A stretch of 64,000 nucleotides of DNA from an uncultured Mucilaginibacter sp. GTDB taxonomy: Bacteria > Bacteroidota > Bacteroidia > Sphingobacteriales > Sphingobacteriaceae. How positions within the stretch are numbered: the stretch's first letter is position 1; each line of letters starts with the position of its first letter. The notes under the pieces were generated by a model. It did not search any database. It saw only the letters and a list, made by a program, of their open reading frames with translations, and was not told the DNA's origin. Both the position numbers and the translations under genes were made by a program. The stretch lies in assembly GCA_903891475.1 (NCBI GenBank), contig CAITEP010000021.1, forward strand, positions 1-64,000, read 5' to 3'. Positions 26,077 to 34,356 of the stretch are shown here, one piece after another.

Positions 26077-26847
26077 ATGAATCAACTGCAAACACATATT
26101 TCAGAAAAGTTTAATGGCACAATCTGGCGGATTGAAATTGATGAAATAAGTGATCTTTTGTTTTTAGAAATTAGGAATAGTGATGAAAGGAAAGTAAGTT
26201 TTGCCTCTATAGACTTACAAACAGGTGTAATAAATTATAGCGAAAAAGGTGAAACAGAACCTTGGCTAGTTGGTATAGAAGCCGCATATGATAAAATCCT
26301 TTTATTACACCTTTACCAATCTGCGGCCACACCCCAACATAAAGGGTTAATAGGACTTGATGGTATATCAGGAGAAACTTTATGGAGCAATTATAATTAT
26401 GGCTTTGATTTTATAAGTAGCGAAGGCCCAATTTGCTATGATAGTATAATTCAACCTCGAAAACTATTTCTGTTGGATGGTCAGTCTGGTGAAATTATTG
26501 AACCATTTGTTAAGCAAAAGCATGTTGAAATTACTAGAAATATTAATTATCCTACTTCTATAGTTCCAGAAATGGCTCCTAATAAGCTCTTTCCATCAAA
26601 TACTGTAATAAAAAGTGTACAATGTCTTCCTTTCAATAATTTCATAATCGTATCTTTGCATGCTTTTGAAAATGGGGTTTTAAAACACTTTATATACGTT
26701 TTTGAAAATAATGAAGTTTTTTATGAAGATATATTAAATGATAATATCCTGAAAATGCAACCAGAGTCGTTCATTTTATTCAAAAGCTTTTTGATTTATA
26801 TTAAAAACAATGTTGAATTAAAAGTTTTATCCCTTTTAAAGCGTTAA
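26077..26847 (+). CDS. Hypothetical protein, probable DUF4905 (beta-propeller-like)
   Basis: A 256-aa soluble protein without signal peptide. GTIWRIEIDEISDLLFLEIRN, then IDLQTGVINY, GIEAAYDKILLLHLY, GLIGLDGISGETLW and KLFLLDGQSGEII form recurring strand-turn blades, so a propeller-like fold is likely. The style and the neighbours match the Bacteroidota family DUF4905, but this is from memory. It is followed after 21 bp by the LysM protein and then udk, so the three may be co-transcribed. Function unknown. Confidence 0.55.
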   Translation: MNQLQTHISEKFNGTIWRIEIDEISDLLFLEIRNSDERKVSFASIDLQTGVINYSEKGETEPWLVGIEAAYDKILLLHLYQSAATPQHKGLIGLDGISGETLWSNYNYGFDFISSEGPICYDSIIQPRKLFLLDGQSGEIIEPFVKQKHVEITRNINYPTSIVPEMAPNKLFPSNTVIKSVQCLPFNNFIIVSLHAFENGVLKHFIYVFENNEVFYEDILNDNILKMQPESFILFKSFLIYIKNNVELKVLSLLKR

Positions 26848-26868
26848 CAAAATACCCCCGCTATTGTT

Positions 26869-27915
26869 ATGAAAATTAAAATATTACTATCAACCTTTTG
26901 CTTGCTATTTAGTTCTCTTTTAATTTTTGCTAAACCAGTAGTTGATTCAATTGGTGAAAAAAACGTGAAAGGTAAACGGGTGATTATTTTTAAAGTAAAA
27001 GCCAAGGATACCTATTATTCAATTGGGCGTAGATACAATGTTAAGCCAAAAGTATTGATGGATTTCAACAAAAGTAAGAAGAAAACACTTAGCATTGGCG
27101 ATATAGTGATGGTGCCCACAGGCGAACCTTTTAAACCAGCAGAAAAGGTTGTTAAAGAAACCCCCAAAGCGAAAAAAGCGAGATTGGCTGCCGAGGCAAA
27201 GGCCGCAAAGTTACAAAAACAACAAGCAGATTCAAAACCTAGTGATAATACTCTAGCTGAAAAACAACCTGTCGAAAATACACCTCAATCAACTACAAAT
27301 CAGGATAGTTATACAACAATTCAATACAAAGTATTGCGACACGAAACCATGTATTCAATTGCCAAGCGTTATAATGCATCGGTAGCGGATGTTTTGAAAT
27401 GGAATAATTTAAAGTCGCCTACCTTAAAAACAGGTCAAGTATTGGTTATAAAGCAAGTAATCTCTTCGCCGTTAAATAATATACCATCGCCTGCAAATCA
27501 AATTGCTACAACACAAACAATTAATCAAGAGACTCCAGTAGCCAAGCGTGATTCAACCCTTGTTGCTCCCGTTACTAACCAAATTAAAGATAGCTTAGCT
27601 GAGCATAACTTTAACACAAGCAAGTTTGGTTTATACGAAAAAGACGAAAAAGGAGCTGCTACATGGATAGACGATACCAGTTTAGACCCTAATAAAAAAT
27701 TGGTGCTTCACCGTACTGCTCCAATTGGTACGGTAATAAAAATTACTAATCCGTTAACAAACCGTTCTACTTTTGCTAAAGTGGTAGGCAGGTTTACCGA
27801 AAATGAGTCGACCAAGGATGTGATCATTGTGATGACCAAAAACGTTGCGGACGCTTTAGGTGCTTTGGATAAACGGTTTCATGTAAGTATTAGCTACGGC
27901 AGTCCGAATGAATAG
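26869..27915 (+). CDS. Secreted LysM protein with RlpA-like C-terminal domain
   Basis: A 348-aa protein with signal peptide (MKIKILLSTFCLLFSSLLIFA). Two LysM peptidoglycan-binding domains: IIFKVKAKDTYYSIGRRYNV (about 38-85) and IQYKVLRHETMYSIAKRYNA (about 153-200). Between them is a Lys/Ala/Glu-rich linker. The C-terminal ~100 residues (HRTAPIGTVIKITNPLTNRS...VVGRFTENESTKDVIIVMT) resemble the double-psi beta-barrel of RlpA/expansin-like proteins. It is probably a cell-wall binding protein acting at the envelope; no catalytic proof. The 3' end overlaps the uridine kinase gene by 8 bp, indicating one operon. Confidence 0.85.
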   Translation: MKIKILLSTFCLLFSSLLIFAKPVVDSIGEKNVKGKRVIIFKVKAKDTYYSIGRRYNVKPKVLMDFNKSKKKTLSIGDIVMVPTGEPFKPAEKVVKETPKAKKARLAAEAKAAKLQKQQADSKPSDNTLAEKQPVENTPQSTTNQDSYTTIQYKVLRHETMYSIAKRYNASVADVLKWNNLKSPTLKTGQVLVIKQVISSPLNNIPSPANQIATTQTINQETPVAKRDSTLVAPVTNQIKDSLAEHNFNTSKFGLYEKDEKGAATWIDDTSLDPNKKLVLHRTAPIGTVIKITNPLTNRSTFAKVVGRFTENESTKDVIIVMTKNVADALGALDKRFHVSISYGSPNE

Positions 27916-28540
27916 ACCTTTTATTATTGGGATAGCCGGAGGTAGTGGTTCCGGCAAGACTTTTTTTTTGAATTGTTTTTTAAAGCATTTCATCGCCAAG
28001 GAGGTTTGTTTGATTTCTCAGGATGATTATTATTTTCCGGTTGCTCAAGATATGACGCCTGAGGAAAATAAGCTATATAATTTTGATTTACCATCTACTA
28101 TCAACTTTGAGCAATTTGAAAGCGATATTAGCAAACTCCTAAATAATGAAACCATTTACAAGGAGGAATACACCTTTAACAATCCGAATATTGTACCTAA
28201 AATGCTTGAAATAAAACCAGCACCAATTATTATTGTGGAAGGTTTATTTATTCTGCATTTTAAGGAAATAGCCAAGTTATTAAATCTGAAGATTTTTATT
28301 GATGCGCATGAAGATATCGCCTTACAAAGAAGACTAAAGCGGGATTTAGCTGAACGTGGATATTCAAACGAAGACGCATTGTATAAATGGATTAACCATG
28401 TTTTGCCAGCCTATAAAGAGTATTTGCTACCCTATAAACAAGAATGCCATCAAATAATAACCAATAATAGCCATGAAGCCGCTGATATCATCAGGGTTAC
28501 CGATGAAATATCGAGCGACTTAAGAGCAAAATTTCTATAG
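27908..28540 (+). CDS. udk: Uridine kinase
   Basis: A 210-aa P-loop kinase. Walker A is GIAGGSGSGKT at residues 8-18. Substrate/base-side segments SQDDYYFP and YNFDLPSTINFEQF follow, and IIIVEGLFILHF is the Walker B strand. IDAHEDIALQRRLKRDLAERGYS is the arginine-rich lid typical of uridine/cytidine kinases. It phosphorylates uridine and cytidine with ATP or GTP in pyrimidine salvage. Its start overlaps the LysM gene. It ends only 2 bp before the convergent acyl-CoA dehydrogenase, leaving no room for a terminator. Confidence 0.9.
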   Translation: MNRPFIIGIAGGSGSGKTFFLNCFLKHFIAKEVCLISQDDYYFPVAQDMTPEENKLYNFDLPSTINFEQFESDISKLLNNETIYKEEYTFNNPNIVPKMLEIKPAPIIIVEGLFILHFKEIAKLLNLKIFIDAHEDIALQRRLKRDLAERGYSNEDALYKWINHVLPAYKEYLLPYKQECHQIITNNSHEAADIIRVTDEISSDLRAKFL

Positions 28541-28542
28541 GC

Positions 28543-29724
28543 TTACTTAAATGCTTCCTCTCCGGTAATATCTAAGCCGGTAATTAATAAATGGATATCG
28601 TGTGTACCCTCATAGGTAATTACCGATTCAAGGTTCATCATGTGGCGCATTATTGGATATTCGCCTGTTATACCCATTCCGCCTAACATCTGCCTGGCTT
28701 CGCGAGCAATATGTATAGCTGTTTCCACACTATTTCGTTTCCCCATTGATATTTGCGCTGGCGTAGCCCTATCTTCGTTTTTTAAGGTACCTAAACGCCA
28801 AACCAATAATTGTCCTTTAGTAATTTCGGTAATCATTTCGGCAAGCTTTTTTTGTTGTAGTTGAAAACCTGCAATAGGCTTACCAAATTGTTTACGCTGT
28901 TTTGAATATCTTAAGGCGGTATCGTAGCAGTCCATAGCTGCACCCAAGGCACCCCAGGCAATACCATAACGTGCTTGATTTAAACAACTTAATGGCCCTC
29001 TTAGCCCAGAAATGCCTGGTAAAAGGTTTTCTTTCGGTACTTTTACATTATCAAAAACCAGCTCGCCAGTTGCTGATGCTCTTAGCGACCATTTATTGTG
29101 TGTTTCGGGCGTAGTGAAGCCTTCCATTCCACGTTCAACAATCAAGCCATGTATTTTTCCTTGCTCATTTTTCGCCCATACAACAGCAATATCTGCAAAA
29201 GGGGAGTTAGAAATCCACATTTTCGCACCATTTAGCAGGTAGTGTGTACCGGCATCCTTAAAGTTTGTTACCATACCACCCGGATCCGAGCCATGGTCGG
29301 GTTCAGTCAATCCAAAACAGCCCATCAGTTCGCCAGTTGCCAGCTTAGGTAAGTATTTTTTCTTTTGTTCTTCGGAACCAAACGCATAAATAGGGTACAT
29401 CACCAAAGAACCTTGTACGGAAGCAGTGGATCGAATACCACTGTCACCACGTTCAATTTCTTGCATAATAAGTCCGTACGACATATAATCCAACCCTGCT
29501 CCACCATATTCAACAGGAATGGTCGGACCAAAAGCGCCAATTTCACCAAGTCCTTTAAGTAAATGTTTAGGAAATTCAGCCCTTTGTGAATAATCTTCAA
29601 TTATAGGACTTACCTCCATTTTTACCCAATCGCGCACACTGTTACGTATCAGCTTGTGCTCGTCGGTCAACAACTCGTCTATTTGGTAATAATCGGGAGC
29701 TTCGTATAAATCTGTTTTCGACAT
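28543..29724 (-). CDS. gcdH: Acyl-CoA dehydrogenase, glutaryl-CoA dehydrogenase-like
   Basis: A 393-aa protein starting at MSKTDLYEAPDYYQ. A start 19 codons upstream is rejected because the probable -7 element TATCTTTG (29750-29743) lies between the two. FAD/substrate segments are CFGLTEPDHGSDPGGM and YLLNGAKMWISNSPFADI, and the catalytic Glu is in VITYEGTHDIH near the C-terminus. The N-terminal DYYQIDELLTDEHKLIRNSV and the EPDHGSDP loop fit glutaryl-CoA dehydrogenases (oxidative decarboxylation to crotonyl-CoA in lysine/tryptophan breakdown). The exact substrate is inferred. Cytoplasmic, passing electrons to ETF. Monocistronic. Confidence 0.85.
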   Translation of the reverse strand: MSKTDLYEAPDYYQIDELLTDEHKLIRNSVRDWVKMEVSPIIEDYSQRAEFPKHLLKGLGEIGAFGPTIPVEYGGAGLDYMSYGLIMQEIERGDSGIRSTASVQGSLVMYPIYAFGSEEQKKKYLPKLATGELMGCFGLTEPDHGSDPGGMVTNFKDAGTHYLLNGAKMWISNSPFADIAVVWAKNEQGKIHGLIVERGMEGFTTPETHNKWSLRASATGELVFDNVKVPKENLLPGISGLRGPLSCLNQARYGIAWGALGAAMDCYDTALRYSKQRKQFGKPIAGFQLQQKKLAEMITEITKGQLLVWRLGTLKNEDRATPAQISMGKRNSVETAIHIAREARQMLGGMGITGEYPIMRHMMNLESVITYEGTHDIHLLITGLDITGEEAFK

Positions 29725-29742
29725 AAAATTATAATTGGTGCG

Positions 29743-29750
29743 CAAAGATA
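29743..29750 (-). promoter_or_regulatory. -7 element TATCTTTG of the acyl-CoA dehydrogenase gene
   Basis: CAAAGATA on plus. Located 19-26 bp upstream of the ATG at 29724, a good distance for a short leader, and it decides the start choice. Confidence 0.6.
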
Positions 29751-29893
29751 AGGGTTTGGGAGGATAATTATTGGCATTCAAGTGCTAATAACGCGTCATT
29801 TCAATGATTTTGACAAACGGAAATTACGCCCATAATTGTATTTATGTTTTAATTATTGTGCCACAATCCGAAATCAAAAAGTATTTTTGATGA

Positions 29894-30244
29894 ATGATTA
29901 CGATTGAGCTTAAAGGAGCCGAGTTTTTTGCATACCATGGTTTTTATCCTGAGGAGCAGCTTTTAGGGACTAAATTTATTGTCGATTTAGAGGTTACCTA
30001 TTCACCATCAGAAAAAATCATGGAAGATAATTTGGCCAATACAGTTGATTACGAACATTTGCATTTTATCATCAAAAATCAAATGAAGCAAACCAAAAAG
30101 TTGATTGAAACAGTAGCCCAATGTATTGCAAATGAGGTAAAAGAGCAATATCCATTTATTAAGACCTTAAAACTGGTTATTAAAAAATGTAACCCACCCT
30201 TGAATGGGCAAGTGGCTTATTCGGCGGTGGTTATTAACTCATAA
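29894..30244 (+). CDS. folB: Dihydroneopterin aldolase
   Basis: A 116-aa protein, the usual length. ITIELKGAEFFAYHGFYPEEQLLGTKFIVDLEV is the classical FolB N-terminus (HGF/YPEE, Glu binding the pterin). TVDYEHLHFII and ETVAQCIANEV follow, and LVIKKCNPPLNGQVAYSAV carries the conserved KP.P-like loop; the catalytic Lys is probably in VIKK. It cleaves 7,8-dihydroneopterin to 6-hydroxymethyl-dihydropterin and glycolaldehyde in folate synthesis. The upstream gap to the divergent dehydrogenase is 169 bp. The glcD-like gene follows after 57 bp. Confidence 0.9.
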   Translation: MITIELKGAEFFAYHGFYPEEQLLGTKFIVDLEVTYSPSEKIMEDNLANTVDYEHLHFIIKNQMKQTKKLIETVAQCIANEVKEQYPFIKTLKLVIKKCNPPLNGQVAYSAVVINS

Positions 30245-30301
30245 CTCATTGGTAATTAGCAAAGTGAAAATATTTTTTAAGATAAAACAGCTATTTTAAA
30301 T

Positions 30302-31717
30302 ATGGTATTTAATAAAATTTCGGAAGCAATATTAGCGGAACTGGTATTGATAGTTGGTGAGCAATCAATTATTAGTAGCAAGGCCGACATGGAAAACTAT
30401 AGCCATGACGAAACCGAAGACTTACACTATTACCCGGAAGTGGTTGTAAAGCCCAAAAACACTGCAGAGGTTGCCGCGATTATGCAATTGTGTAATAAAA
30501 ACCTGATACCTATTACCCCTCGCGGAGCCGGGACTGGCTTAAGTGGTGGAGCCTTGCCAATAAGGGGTGGTGTGTTGCTTTCGATGGAGAAGTTTGATAA
30601 GATTTTGGCTATTGATACCGAAAACTTGCAAGCCACAGTTGAGCCAGGTGTAATAACTGAAATTTTTATGAATGAAGTTGCTAACTATGGGCTGCTTTAT
30701 CCGGTTGATCCGGCTAGTAAGGGGAGTTGTTTTATTGGTGGCAATGTATCACATGGCTCAGGGGGGCCGAGGGTGGTTAAATATGGCACAATACGCGAAT
30801 ATGTATTGAATTTGGAGGTTGTTTTGCCTAATGGCGATGTTGTTTGGACGGGTGCTAATACCTTAAAATACGCTTCTGGGTATAATTTAACCCAATTAAT
30901 GATAGGTTCTGAAGGTACTTTGGCCGTTATTACTAAAATAGTAGTAAAACTTATCCCAAAACCAACTGTTGACGCATTGTTATTGGCCTCTTTTAAAACA
31001 AATGAAGCCGCTTGTGGGGCAGTTTCGGCTATATTTAGGGCTGGTGTGGTACCATCGGCGTTGGAGTTTATGGAGCGGAGAGGTGTGGAATGGGTTATCG
31101 CGAATGATGGCGTATCATTCAACCTGCAACCGGGGATAGAGGCCTATTTGTTAATTGAGGTGGATGGAACCAATCAGGAGGTTATTTTTAGTGATTGCGA
31201 AAAAATTAACACTGTTTTAGAGGAATTTGATTGCCAGGAAGTACTATTTGCTGATACCGCCGCTCAAAAAGACGAACTTTGGAAAGTGCGCCGAACCATG
31301 CCTGTTTCGGTAAAGGCACATACCGTTTATAAGGAGGAAGATACCGTTGTACCTCGTGCAAGTTTGCCCCAATTAATTAAGGGAATTAAGGCTGCTGGTG
31401 ATAAATATGGCTTTGAATCAATATGTTATGGACATGCGGGGGACGGTAATTTGCACGTTAACATTATTAAAGGAGGTATGAGTGATGAGGATTGGAAGTA
31501 TAAAATGAAAGATGGCATCAAGGAAATATTTGAACTCACGGTAGCTTTAGGTGGCACCATATCGGGCGAGCATGGTATTGGTTTGGTGCAGAAGGATTAT
31601 ATGGCTATAAAATTTTCGCCCATACATTTCGCCCTATGGCAAGGCATCAAACAAACCTTCGACCCCAACGGCATCCTAAATCCCGATAAAATTTTTAATA
31701 GCAAAACACAACCATAA
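30302..31717 (+). CDS. FAD-linked oxidase, glycolate oxidase GlcD-like
   Basis: A 471-aa protein of the vanillyl-alcohol-oxidase-type FAD fold. ITPRGAGTGLSGGALP (about 64-79) is the pyrophosphate-binding loop. SKGSCFIGGNVSHGSGGPRV and LKYASGYNLTQLMIGSEGTL are further FAD contacts. The C-terminal cap has CYGHAGDGNLHVNI and GGTISGEHGIGL, where the His residues form the substrate/metal site of GlcD and D-lactate dehydrogenases. It oxidises a 2-hydroxy acid (glycolate or D-lactate). No GlcE/GlcF partners are adjacent, so it may act as a single-subunit D-2-hydroxyacid dehydrogenase. Confidence 0.85.
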   Translation: MVFNKISEAILAELVLIVGEQSIISSKADMENYSHDETEDLHYYPEVVVKPKNTAEVAAIMQLCNKNLIPITPRGAGTGLSGGALPIRGGVLLSMEKFDKILAIDTENLQATVEPGVITEIFMNEVANYGLLYPVDPASKGSCFIGGNVSHGSGGPRVVKYGTIREYVLNLEVVLPNGDVVWTGANTLKYASGYNLTQLMIGSEGTLAVITKIVVKLIPKPTVDALLLASFKTNEAACGAVSAIFRAGVVPSALEFMERRGVEWVIANDGVSFNLQPGIEAYLLIEVDGTNQEVIFSDCEKINTVLEEFDCQEVLFADTAAQKDELWKVRRTMPVSVKAHTVYKEEDTVVPRASLPQLIKGIKAAGDKYGFESICYGHAGDGNLHVNIIKGGMSDEDWKYKMKDGIKEIFELTVALGGTISGEHGIGLVQKDYMAIKFSPIHFALWQGIKQTFDPNGILNPDKIFNSKTQP

Positions 31718-31824
31718 AATACTAATTATCAATACAATAAAACCATCTAACAATAAAATAATAAAGCAATCCAACAATAAAACAATTTAACAATTCAATC
31801 AACAAATCAATAATTCAATAAATA

Positions 31825-32445
31825 ATGCCAACCGGATTTCATATTAATGAGCAGGATTTAATAAAAATAGGCTTAGCCATTTTGTGCGGTGGCATTTTGG
31901 GCTTGGAGCGGCAGTACAAAAACAAAATCGCGGGTTTCCGTACCATGATTTTGATTTGCCTCGGTTCTACCATATTTACCATGGCTGTGGGGTCGGGGGT
32001 TAATATTAATATTGTTACCGGGGTAGGTTTTATTGGTGCGGGGGTGATTTTTAAAGACAATGTAGGCGTTAGCGGACTCACAACCGCTGCCGTAATCTGG
32101 ATTTCGGCGGCAATTGGGATGGCTATTGGCTCCAATGATTATTTTTTGGCACTCATTGCTACCATTTTGATATTGGTTGTATTGGTGATTTTTAATTTGT
32201 TGGAGCGATATATTGATAAGGTTCACCGCGATAAATTGTACGAAATTAGCTTTGTAAACCACGATTATGATAACATCAGCAAGCTAAACCATATCATTAA
32301 AAATACCGATTTAAGGCACAGAACCATCAAGGTTACCAAAAAAGAGGGCAATTTAATTACCGCCATATTGGTAACCGGCCACCAAAAAAATATTTATAAG
32401 CTTGACGAAAAGCTGATGGCCATGAGCGAAATAAAATCGTTTTAA
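31825..32445 (+). CDS. MgtC/SapB-family membrane protein
   Basis: A 206-aa protein. Four to five N-terminal membrane helices carry the MgtC signature: GGILGLERQYKNKIAGFRTMILICLGST, then GVGFIGAGVIFKDNVGVSGLTTAAVIWISAAIGM. The C-terminal ~65 residues form a small soluble ACT-like domain. Bacterial MgtC proteins are linked to magnesium limitation and inhibition of ATP synthase in pathogens; in environmental Bacteroidota the role is open. The ~100-bp upstream gap consists of repeated aacaattcaat-like words. Confidence 0.9.
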   Translation: MPTGFHINEQDLIKIGLAILCGGILGLERQYKNKIAGFRTMILICLGSTIFTMAVGSGVNINIVTGVGFIGAGVIFKDNVGVSGLTTAAVIWISAAIGMAIGSNDYFLALIATILILVVLVIFNLLERYIDKVHRDKLYEISFVNHDYDNISKLNHIIKNTDLRHRTIKVTKKEGNLITAILVTGHQKNIYKLDEKLMAMSEIKSF

Positions 32446-32463
32446 AAGGCTTTTTTTTACCGT

Positions 32464-32910
32464 TTAATTGGTGTTTAAAATCAGGCGGGGCTCATCAAAA
32501 TCAATCATCATTTGCCTTTCCTTTTCGGGGATGGGGACTGATTTTTTGGCAGAATAATCATAGCTCACACATACAGTTTTACAGGTGGTGCATATTTCTT
32601 CGCCGTTTGGGGTGGCTTTTACCAACAGGTGCATCATATCAAAGCTACTGTTGCCTATGCGGGTAGTGCGCAGGTAGCAATAAATTTCGTCTTCCAGTGT
32701 AATTTGTTTTAAGTAATTTACCTCGGTACGGCCAACTATGATGCCGCTTTCTCGTAAATCCCACTTAATAATTTCTCGCCAATAATTAAACCTAGCCTCT
32801 TCAAAATAGGTAAGGTAAATAGCATTGTTTACATGACCAACATTGTCGATATCCGAAAAACGGATGGTAATTGGGGTTTTATATTTATAATCAGCAATTT
32901 TTTCAGCCAT
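32464..32910 (-). CDS. Acyl-CoA thioesterase, hotdog fold (4HBT type)
   Basis: A 148-aa protein. ITIRFSDIDNVGHVNNAIYLTYFEEARFNYW is the standard 4-hydroxybenzoyl-CoA thioesterase/YbgC-like motif, with Asp in DIDNVGHVNN as the catalytic residue. GIIVGRTEVNYLKQITLEDEI is the second strand. It hydrolyses an acyl-CoA thioester in the cytoplasm; chain length is unknown. Convergent with mgtC. A TATATTTG element (33015-33008, minus) about 100 bp upstream is a possible promoter. Confidence 0.8.
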   Translation of the reverse strand: MAEKIADYKYKTPITIRFSDIDNVGHVNNAIYLTYFEEARFNYWREIIKWDLRESGIIVGRTEVNYLKQITLEDEIYCYLRTTRIGNSSFDMMHLLVKATPNGEEICTTCKTVCVSYDYSAKKSVPIPEKERQMMIDFDEPRLILNTN

Positions 32911-33030
32911 AGTATGTCAATTTGTCGTTTAAAAAATTATTTTACAGACAGTTTGTCTGCAAAAATGCTTGCTTTTTCAATTGGTACAGGAGTTGAATAA
33001 GCTTTTGCAAATATAAATATAACAAAATTT

Positions 33031-33037
33031 AAGGAGG
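33031..33037 (+). promoter_or_regulatory. Strong Shine-Dalgarno of hsp20
   Basis: AAGGAGG, 8 bp before the ATG at 33046. Other starts in this window have A-rich leaders, so a canonical SD here is notable for a stress gene needing strong translation. Confidence 0.7.
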
Positions 33038-33045
33038 ACATAAAA

Positions 33046-33486
33046 ATGACTTTAGTAAAATTAGCAAACGGACCAAAAAACTTTTCAGTGAATCCATTTT
33101 TTCACGATGTGTTTGATTCAATCGTAAATGATTCATTTTTGAGCGACAGGCTGTCAAGCCGTGTACCGGCTGTGAATATTGCCGAAACTGAAGGCGAGTT
33201 TCATATTGAATTGGCTGCACCGGGCTTAAAAAAAGACGACTTTAAGGTTAATCTCGACAAAAACGTATTAACCATCTCGGTTGAAAAGAAAAGTGAAAAC
33301 GTAGAGGAAGGTAAAAAATACAGCAAAAGGGAATACAGCTACAACTCGTTTGTACGCTCATTCACCTTACCGGAAACCGTTGACCATAGCAAAATTGAAG
33401 CTACTTATAACGATGGTATTTTGGTTTTAAACATCGCTAAAAAAGAAGAAGCTAAAATTCAAGCAAGAGAAATTGCTGTAAAATAA
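33046..33486 (+). CDS. Small heat-shock protein, Hsp20/alpha-crystallin family
   Basis: A 146-aa protein. The N-terminal arm has NPFFHDVFDSIVNDSF. The alpha-crystallin domain runs from about residue 43 (PAVNIAETEGEFHIELAAPGLKKDDFKVNL) through SKREYSYNSFVRSFTLPETV and ATYNDGILVLNIAKKEE (the conserved GIL/V block). A short C-terminal IxV-like tail (REIAVK) follows. An ATP-independent chaperone that holds unfolded proteins under heat stress. It is monocistronic, with a terminator ~140 bp downstream after a cluster of small hairpins. Confidence 0.93.
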   Translation: MTLVKLANGPKNFSVNPFFHDVFDSIVNDSFLSDRLSSRVPAVNIAETEGEFHIELAAPGLKKDDFKVNLDKNVLTISVEKKSENVEEGKKYSKREYSYNSFVRSFTLPETVDHSKIEATYNDGILVLNIAKKEEAKIQAREIAVK

Positions 33487-33490
33487 ATGA

Positions 33491-33741
33491 TTGGTTGTGA
33501 TAACACAACCAATGGCGGTTGGCTGTGGCGACACAGCCAACGGGTAATAGTTTGACTGTGGGGACACAGCCAATAGTTAAAATAATAGTAATAGTTTTCA
33601 TAATAGGTTTGGTTTAGTTGGGAAGGCCGTTCAGCAATGAACGGCTTTTTTGTTTGTGTATGCCCTAATTGTGAATTACACTGATAAAAATGGGATACTT
33701 TACTTAAAAATTAGGGTTGGTTGGCTGTGGGACACAGCCAA
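33491..33741 (+). repeat. Four hairpins of the TTGGCTGTGGCGACACAGCCAA family
   Basis: Copies: 33491-33512 (TTGGTTGTG-ataa-CACAACCAA, with stem changes on both arms), 33519-33540, 33551-33573 (one arm altered) and 33721-33741. The first copy keeps pairing despite different bases. The motif also resembles TTGGAGACTGTGTCTCCAA inside repeat H at 19420-19438. Confidence 0.75.
33624..33652 (+). terminator. hsp20 terminator
   Basis: GCCGTTCA (33626-33633), loop gcaa, TGAACGGC (33638-33645), then six T. Confidence 0.85.
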
Positions 33742-33774
33742 CGGAGGGCTGTTTGCAAATTCGATTTTATAATC

Positions 33775-33915
33775 CCCAAATATACCGTCCAAATAATTGG
33801 GCATGTTTTAAACATTTTGAGGTGTTTTGGCATAGTTATCCATCGTTTATTAAATAATTGATTTTAGAGGAGTTTAAACGGTATTTAAACGGGGGTTGGG
33901 TGGGTTGAAGGTTGC
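33775..33915 (+). repeat. Dispersed repeat B, copy 2
   Basis: Core gattttagaggagtttaaac followed by ggtatttaaacgg, identical to 51121-51153. The ~85 bp before the core resemble 51030-51120 loosely. Confidence 0.75.
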
Positions 33916-33978
33916 GTTTTTTTTTGTTGTAGGTTGTATGTTGCGGGTTGTAAGTTTCTGGTGAATTTTTATTTAGTG

Positions 33979-33996
33979 TCCCGATAGCTATCGGGA
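33979..33996. repeat. Palindrome TCCCGATAGCTATCGGGA
   Basis: Exact copy of the 18-bp palindrome at 19943-19960. Confidence 0.85.
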
Positions 33997-34077
33997 TATT
34001 GGATTATTTATTTGGTGAATGGTTGAATGAGTTGCATGCATTGAATGTTTTAGCTTGGTTTAACTAAAACTATCATC

Positions 34078-34127
34078 TTGATACTAATTACTTGATACTA
34101 GCTACTAGTTACTTGATACTAGCTACT
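34078..34127 (-). repeat. Repeat D, copy 1 (complement)
   Basis: Two iterations of ttgatactagctac. The same words in the other orientation (tagtatcaagtagctagta) occur at 38464-38511, 39359-39392 and 39430-39462. CTAG-centred and internally tandem. Confidence 0.7.
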
Positions 34128-34356
34128 CAAAAACGGTGATTTTTTTATTTTCTATGTGGGTTATTTTTCAAAAATGTATTTTTTAGTTTATAAATATATA
34201 TTACATTTATGCCAATTATTATTCTATCACATTCATTCATAGCAATGTAATAGGCGGGTATTGTTGAAAATTAATAGTTGTTTGAGTAAATAAATACGTT
34301 TAAGCCACACTAAACAAGCATCATTATATTTAACCGAAGTATTTATAAAATTAAAA

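Larger units (their letters stand above)
33487..34356. other. Gene-free interval rich in small inverted repeats
   Basis: 870 bp without a gene. It contains four hairpins of the TTGGCTGTGG/CACAGCCAA type, the hsp20 terminator, repeat B (33775-33915), a G/T-rich word tract (33900-33955), the TCCCGATAGCTATCGGGA palindrome and repeat D. The stretch 34130-34356 is AT-rich leader DNA of the next gene. Confidence 0.7.

Noticed and set aside
29725-29781. Longer start of the acyl-CoA dehydrogenase
   Set aside because: The probable -7 element TATCTTTG lies inside this extension.
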